Below are positions 60,636 through 64,000 of a stretch of 64,000 bases of DNA, piece after piece. Where the stretch lies: positions 496,001 through 560,000 of the forward strand of contig NZ_JBHUIB010000003.1 of the NCBI RefSeq assembly GCF_042682785.1, given 5' to 3'. Position 1 is the stretch's first letter; each line of letters opens with the position of its first letter. The notes under the pieces were generated by a model. It searched no databases. It was not told where the DNA came from and saw only the letters and a program-made list of their open reading frames with translations. The DNA is from Thalassotalea_F euphylliae (GTDB lineage: Bacteria > Pseudomonadota > Gammaproteobacteria > Enterobacterales > Alteromonadaceae). Both the position numbers and the translations under genes were made by a program.

Positions 60636-60791
60636 GTTACACCTCTGTACTAAAGGCTATCTAATTTTGTAACAGCTAACCGTGTTTTTAGTTACAAACT
60701 AGGTGTTTTAACACTAAAGAAATACATAAGTGTTACGTTTGAGATAGTATTGTAACTCTATGTATTTAAACGTTAAAAATCTCTCTATAAT
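60636..60791 (+). promoter_or_regulatory. promoter region of the second porin with repeated GTTAC/GTAAC half-sites
   Basis: TATAAT at 60786-60791 lies 71 bases before the ATG, with A+T-rich DNA upstream but no strong -35. Half-sites GTTACA or TGTAAC occur at 60636, 60668, 60691 and 60751, and GTTACG at 60732, within 120 bases. They may bind an unknown regulator. The rest of the gap 60491-60862 shows nothing else. Confidence 0.45.
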
Positions 60792-60862
60792 GCGCGCCGT
60801 TTTGTAATCAAGTATTAAAACTAGCGCATGGTTTTGATAAAACATACCGAGAGAGAATCAAA

Positions 60863-61948
60863 ATGAAACTTAAGTCTGCAATAGCACTTTCCGCTGCCAC
60901 AGCGTTAACTGCTTCACTACCAGTTATGGCAGAAGTAAATTTATCAGGTTTTGCCAGCATTAACGCTGGTAAGGTTTTGAGTGGTGACGGTGTTCCCCAA
61001 TATGGAGTAGAACCAACATTCCTTGCTGATTATCCAATTGTGTCTGCTTACAACGATGAGTGGAGCTTTGACCCAGAGAGCTTATTTGGTTTACAAGTTA
61101 GTGCGGAATTGACCGATGGCTTATCGGCTACTGCACAAATTGTAGCGCGTGGTGCCAACGAATGGGATCCAGAGTTCGAGTGGGCATATATTTCTTACGA
61201 AATTAACGACGAATGGACCGTTCAAGCTGGTAAAAAGCGCCTACCGTTATTCTACTACTCAGATTTCTATGATGTTGGCTACGCTTACGTTTGGATGCGT
61301 GCGCCTGCAGACAACTACACATGGCAGATTTTTAACTACAACGGTGTAAATGCGCTTTATTCAACTGATATCGGTGAATGGTCGATACAAGCTAATGTTT
61401 ACGCAGGCCGTGAGGACGACAAAGACAATAAGCTATTAGGTGATTTCTTCTTTGGTGGTGCGGAAACACGAGAAATCTGGAAAGATATTTTAGGTGGTGT
61501 CGTTAACGTAAGTAAAGATTGGTTTGAAGCCCGCTTAACGGTAATGGAATATACAAATGAGCGTTACATTGAGGGTGAGCGTCAGTATTTTGGAGACAAA
61601 GACTATCGTGATGGCACATTTTATGGCGCAGCGTTTAATTTCGATTTTGAAAACTGGTTTGTGTTAACCGAAATGAGTCGTTTAGAACTTGATACTGAGT
61701 TTGATACTCGTATGGTCACATTTGGCTACCGTTGGAATGAGTTTACACCATTTGTCGGCTATTCAGAGTACGAACAAGACGACCAAGACGGTGAAAACCA
61801 TAACACAACAATGGTTGGTTTACGTTGGGATTTCCACCCATCAGCAGCCTTTAAAGTGCAATACGACAAAGTTGAAGACAATTCATTCTCTCTCGCTGTA
61901 GCGGGTGATAGCGAAGCGTTAACGCTTGGTGTCGACGTAGTTTTTTAG
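60863..61948 (+). CDS. outer-membrane porin-like protein, copy 2
   Basis: 361 residues, the same length as copy 1 and mostly identical to it, with the same signal peptide type, barrel strands and terminal Phe. Differences cluster in the signal peptide and surface-loop positions (for example QYGVEPTFL against QFGLPPTFL). It has its own promoter-like region and leader. Codon differences are common, so the duplication is not very recent. The paralogous 139-residue gene follows 9 bases later. Confidence 0.86.
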   Translation: MKLKSAIALSAATALTASLPVMAEVNLSGFASINAGKVLSGDGVPQYGVEPTFLADYPIVSAYNDEWSFDPESLFGLQVSAELTDGLSATAQIVARGANEWDPEFEWAYISYEINDEWTVQAGKKRLPLFYYSDFYDVGYAYVWMRAPADNYTWQIFNYNGVNALYSTDIGEWSIQANVYAGREDDKDNKLLGDFFFGGAETREIWKDILGGVVNVSKDWFEARLTVMEYTNERYIEGERQYFGDKDYRDGTFYGAAFNFDFENWFVLTEMSRLELDTEFDTRMVTFGYRWNEFTPFVGYSEYEQDDQDGENHNTTMVGLRWDFHPSAAFKVQYDKVEDNSFSLAVAGDSEALTLGVDVVF

Positions 61949-61957
61949 GGGAACAAC

Positions 61958-62377
61958 ATGACATTCTTAAACAAAATAATCATTGTATTGTTATTCTTGG
62001 TGACACACGCAGTTTCAGCCGCTGAAATTTCAGTTATCGTTAATTCGACTAACAGTGACGCTATTGATGCAAAACTTATTAAACGCATCTATTTAGGTAA
62101 GACAAAATCGTTTGCCAATGGAACAAAAGCGAATGTTTTATCATTATCCGATTCTATTTCTGCTACCGAAGAGTTTCGTCAAAAGGCGTTGAGTAAGTCT
62201 ACCAGTCAGTTTAAATCTTACTGGTCAAAGTTGGCGTTCACGGGCAAAGGCACACCACCAAAAGAGATTGCGAGTGAAGCAGCAATGATAGACGCTGTGA
62301 AAAATGATGCGTCTGCGATTGGTTTTGTTACCAGTGCAAACGTTACAGGTGACGTTAAAGTGATTGCAACCTTCTAA
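61958..62377 (+). CDS. small PstS-like periplasmic protein, copy 2
   Basis: 139 residues, paralogous to the protein encoded at 60071-60490, with signal peptide and the same WSKLAFTGKGTPPKE core. Substitutions are spread through the mature part. A GGGGAA Shine-Dalgarno precedes the ATG. Its role is presumed the same, with possible differences in binding. A terminator follows. Confidence 0.82.
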   Translation: MTFLNKIIIVLLFLVTHAVSAAEISVIVNSTNSDAIDAKLIKRIYLGKTKSFANGTKANVLSLSDSISATEEFRQKALSKSTSQFKSYWSKLAFTGKGTPPKEIASEAAMIDAVKNDASAIGFVTSANVTGDVKVIATF

Positions 62378-62398
62378 CCTGTAATTGAAGTGTAAATT

Positions 62399-62433
62399 AA
62401 AAAGGCCGTGTAAGAGATTACACGGCCTTTTTT
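62399..62433 (+). terminator. terminator after the second porin/PstS-like unit
   Basis: AAAAAGGCCGTGTAA (62399-62413) pairs with TTACACGGCCTTTTT (62418-62432), 15 bp, followed by T. Confidence 0.95.
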
Positions 62434-62636
62434 GTTCAGAGAAAAAACACGTAAATTATGAAAATTACTGGAATTTTTGATTTTATTTACTTTACTTACA
62501 GTGAGCGACATATAAAAACAATGTAAAACAAAAGGTTGTAAAACAAAGCTGTAACAATAAATAAAAGTAACTAATTGTTATTAAAGATAAAATAACGTTA
62601 ATAACTCTGAATTACAGAAACTCTATTGGAGCAATC

Positions 62637-63815
62637 ATGAAAAAATCTCTTTTAGCGACGTTAGTTGCTAGCACCTGTTTGAGTGCCGCCGCGTCAGCGG
62701 TAGAAATCAACTTTAATGGCTACGGTTCAATCCGTGGTGGTATGACGCTAGATGACGATCACTTTCCAGTAAGCTTTCCATATGACGATGATATCGATTT
62801 TAAGAGCGAATCATTGTTTGCATTACAAACCACAGCGGTATTGAACCAAGAATGGAGCGCAGTCTTGGTCATGCAAGCCAGAGGCGAGGAAGATTTTGAT
62901 CTTGAAGCGCGTTGGGCATATTTAAATTATCAGTTTTCACCAGAAACGACACTGTCGTTTGGTCGTTTTGCGTTACCTTATTTCAGACATTCAGATACGC
63001 AAGATATTGGTTATAGCCACAATTACACGCGAATGCCTACTGCAATATACCGTGGACAGGACTTCGATGTGATTGAAGGTGTTCGTGTGATGCACTCTAC
63101 CTTTGTTGGTGATGGTGACTTGACGATTAAAGCGTCTTTCGGTGCTTTTGACGGAAATGGTGATACAGCGCTAGGTGTCGTTGACACTGAGCTCAATAAC
63201 ATCATTCAGTTTTCAGCTGATTATACATACGAATGGTTTTCGATTTATGCGGGGGCGTTATTTTCTGAAATTAGTTTAAGTATCTCTCCACTGCTTGATG
63301 CAAACCTTGAGGGTGCACTGCCGGGCTACATGGTAGAAAACTCTATTGTATTCAATCCTGCTGGTGAAGCTGTATATGACATGAACGACACGTACATCGA
63401 TGAAGACGATGTTACTTATTTCACGGTAGGTTCAACAATCGATTATAACAACTGGTTGCTGAATCTGGAGTTTGCTACCTCTGAAATTAAAGATTCGTTC
63501 AGTGAGTCTACTGAGCAAGTGTATGGCTCAGTTGGGTATCGGTTTGGTGATTGGGTTGTGACGGGCGTTTTCGAGAAAGTGTCTTATGATTACGAAAATG
63601 ATAGTGCAAGCTCTCAAGATCCTTTCGTCAACGTATGGGCCAGAGGCGTGACAGACGCTTTCTTACTACCAAATGAATACGACGCACAAGGGATTCATTT
63701 CCGCTATGACGCTGCTGCAGGTATTGCCTATAAATTTGAATATACCAATGTTCACAGTGAAGCAGTCGATGAAGATACAGGCATTGTATCGTTTGGTTTA
63801 GATTTCGTTTTTTAA
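62637..63815 (+). CDS. outer-membrane porin-like protein, divergent third copy
   Basis: 392 residues with signal peptide (about 1-21) and terminal Phe (GLDFVF). Shared landmarks with the first two porins are the NGYGSIRGG opening, SESLFALQ, and the FRHSDTQDIGYSHNYTRMP segment matching FYYSDFYDVGYAYVWMRAP. Inserted loops include a stretch near residues 215-245. It is therefore an older paralogue with altered loops. A start of a further small gene follows at 63953. Confidence 0.85.
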   Translation: MKKSLLATLVASTCLSAAASAVEINFNGYGSIRGGMTLDDDHFPVSFPYDDDIDFKSESLFALQTTAVLNQEWSAVLVMQARGEEDFDLEARWAYLNYQFSPETTLSFGRFALPYFRHSDTQDIGYSHNYTRMPTAIYRGQDFDVIEGVRVMHSTFVGDGDLTIKASFGAFDGNGDTALGVVDTELNNIIQFSADYTYEWFSIYAGALFSEISLSISPLLDANLEGALPGYMVENSIVFNPAGEAVYDMNDTYIDEDDVTYFTVGSTIDYNNWLLNLEFATSEIKDSFSESTEQVYGSVGYRFGDWVVTGVFEKVSYDYENDSASSQDPFVNVWARGVTDAFLLPNEYDAQGIHFRYDAAAGIAYKFEYTNVHSEAVDEDTGIVSFGLDFVF

Positions 63816-63952
63816 TCAGCTAATTTTTGCTTTGGCAGATTAAGCCGGAGTATCGCAGATTAAATTTTTTAACGTCTGTGGTACACCAGAGCTAAGCAGT
63901 TTATCGAGTGTTAACGTGCAGGCCAAGGTAGTGTATTCGAGGAGTCGTAGTG

Positions 63953-64000
63953 ATGAAAACCTTAAATAAGGTGTTTGCTTTAGTTGCCGTATTGATCAGT
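63953..64000 (+). CDS. start of a further exported protein (partial)
   Basis: ATG at 63953 with a GAGGAG site about 9 bases upstream opens the frame MKTLNKVFALVAVLIS, the beginning of a signal peptide, running off the window. By position after the third porin it is likely the third PstS-like gene. Only 16 residues are visible, so the family is inference. Confidence 0.5.
   Translation, partial: MKTLNKVFALVAVLIS

Larger units (their letters stand above)
58938..62377 (+). repeat. tandem duplication of a porin + PstS-like gene pair
   Basis: Unit 1 is 58938-60490 and unit 2 is 60824-62377, lengths 1553 and 1554. Each begins with a closely related 39-base leader starting GCGCAT and ending in AGAGAG before the ATG, then a 361-residue porin and an 8-9 base gap, then a 139-residue PstS-like protein. 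Proteins are mostly identical between the units, whereas the 333 bases between them are unrelated. A divergent third unit starts at 62637. Confidence 0.9.

Noticed and set aside
1..64000. Mobile elements, prophage, tRNA, rRNA
   Set aside because: No transposase, integrase, phage structural gene or structural RNA gene could be recognised in any part of the window.

Overview
The window is a continuous stretch of chromosome from a marine gammaproteobacterium of the order Alteromonadales. Gene content, protein similarity and moderate-to-low G+C point to Colwelliaceae (Thalassotalea/Colwellia type). This is inferred from gene order and sequence character, since there is no rRNA here. Almost everything is core genome: I see no prophage, transposon, CRISPR array, tRNA or rRNA.

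Layout. (1) 1-11243: a chemotaxis and signalling block on the + strand. It holds the end of cheD, cheB, a small membrane chemoreceptor, a STAS anti-sigma-factor antagonist, a response regulator joining a PP2C phosphatase to an RsbW-like kinase, a 1635-residue hybrid histidine kinase, and a REC-GGEEF-HPt diguanylate cyclase. (2) 11264-16938, - strand: class Ia ribonucleotide reductase with its ferredoxin (nrdA, nrdB, yfaE) under a likely NrdR operator pair, then ubiG and a HAD phosphatase. (3) 17033-19185: an amino-acid permease, a DUF962/Mpo1-like membrane protein and a small conserved protein. (4) 19579-29352, + strand: gyrA, serC, aroA, cmk, rpsA, ihfB, lapA, lapB. (5) 29375-31796, - strand: a membrane-anchored AraC regulator with a serine hydrolase. 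(6) 31959-36108: pyrF, a periplasmic ComEA-like helix-hairpin-helix protein and rne, with a 560-bp upstream region rich in hairpins. (7) 36669-49779: rluC, a HAD hydrolase, yceF, then the fatty-acid cluster yceD-rpmF-plsX-fabH-fabD-fabG-acpP-fabF-pabC-mltG-tmk-holB-pilZ-tatD. (8) 50149-58610: an SpmA/SpmB-type membrane protein, then the propionate (2-methylcitrate) operon with a GntR regulator, prpB, prpC, acnD and prpF. (9) 58977-64000: a tandem array of outer-membrane porin-like genes, each followed by a small PstS-like periplasmic protein gene. The last unit is cut by the window end.

How the genes work together. The first block looks like a multi-step phosphorelay feeding partner switching (STAS protein and PP2C/kinase regulator, as in HsbA/HsbR of Pseudomonas) and c-di-GMP synthesis. 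The fab cluster couples membrane synthesis to ribosomal protein L32, dTMP kinase and DNA polymerase delta prime. The prp operon uses the AcnD/PrpF route in place of PrpD. It has two copies of the palindrome ATTGTCGACAAT, 73 bp apart, around the regulator promoter.

Most unusual signals: three related long imperfect palindromes flanking acnD; the duplicated porin plus mini-PstS units; a shared VELF-type C-terminus on CheD and the neighbouring chemoreceptor; a near-consensus promoter placed so that yceD mRNA should be almost leaderless; stop codons inside intrinsic terminators; and a possible small RNA on the - strand beside tatD.
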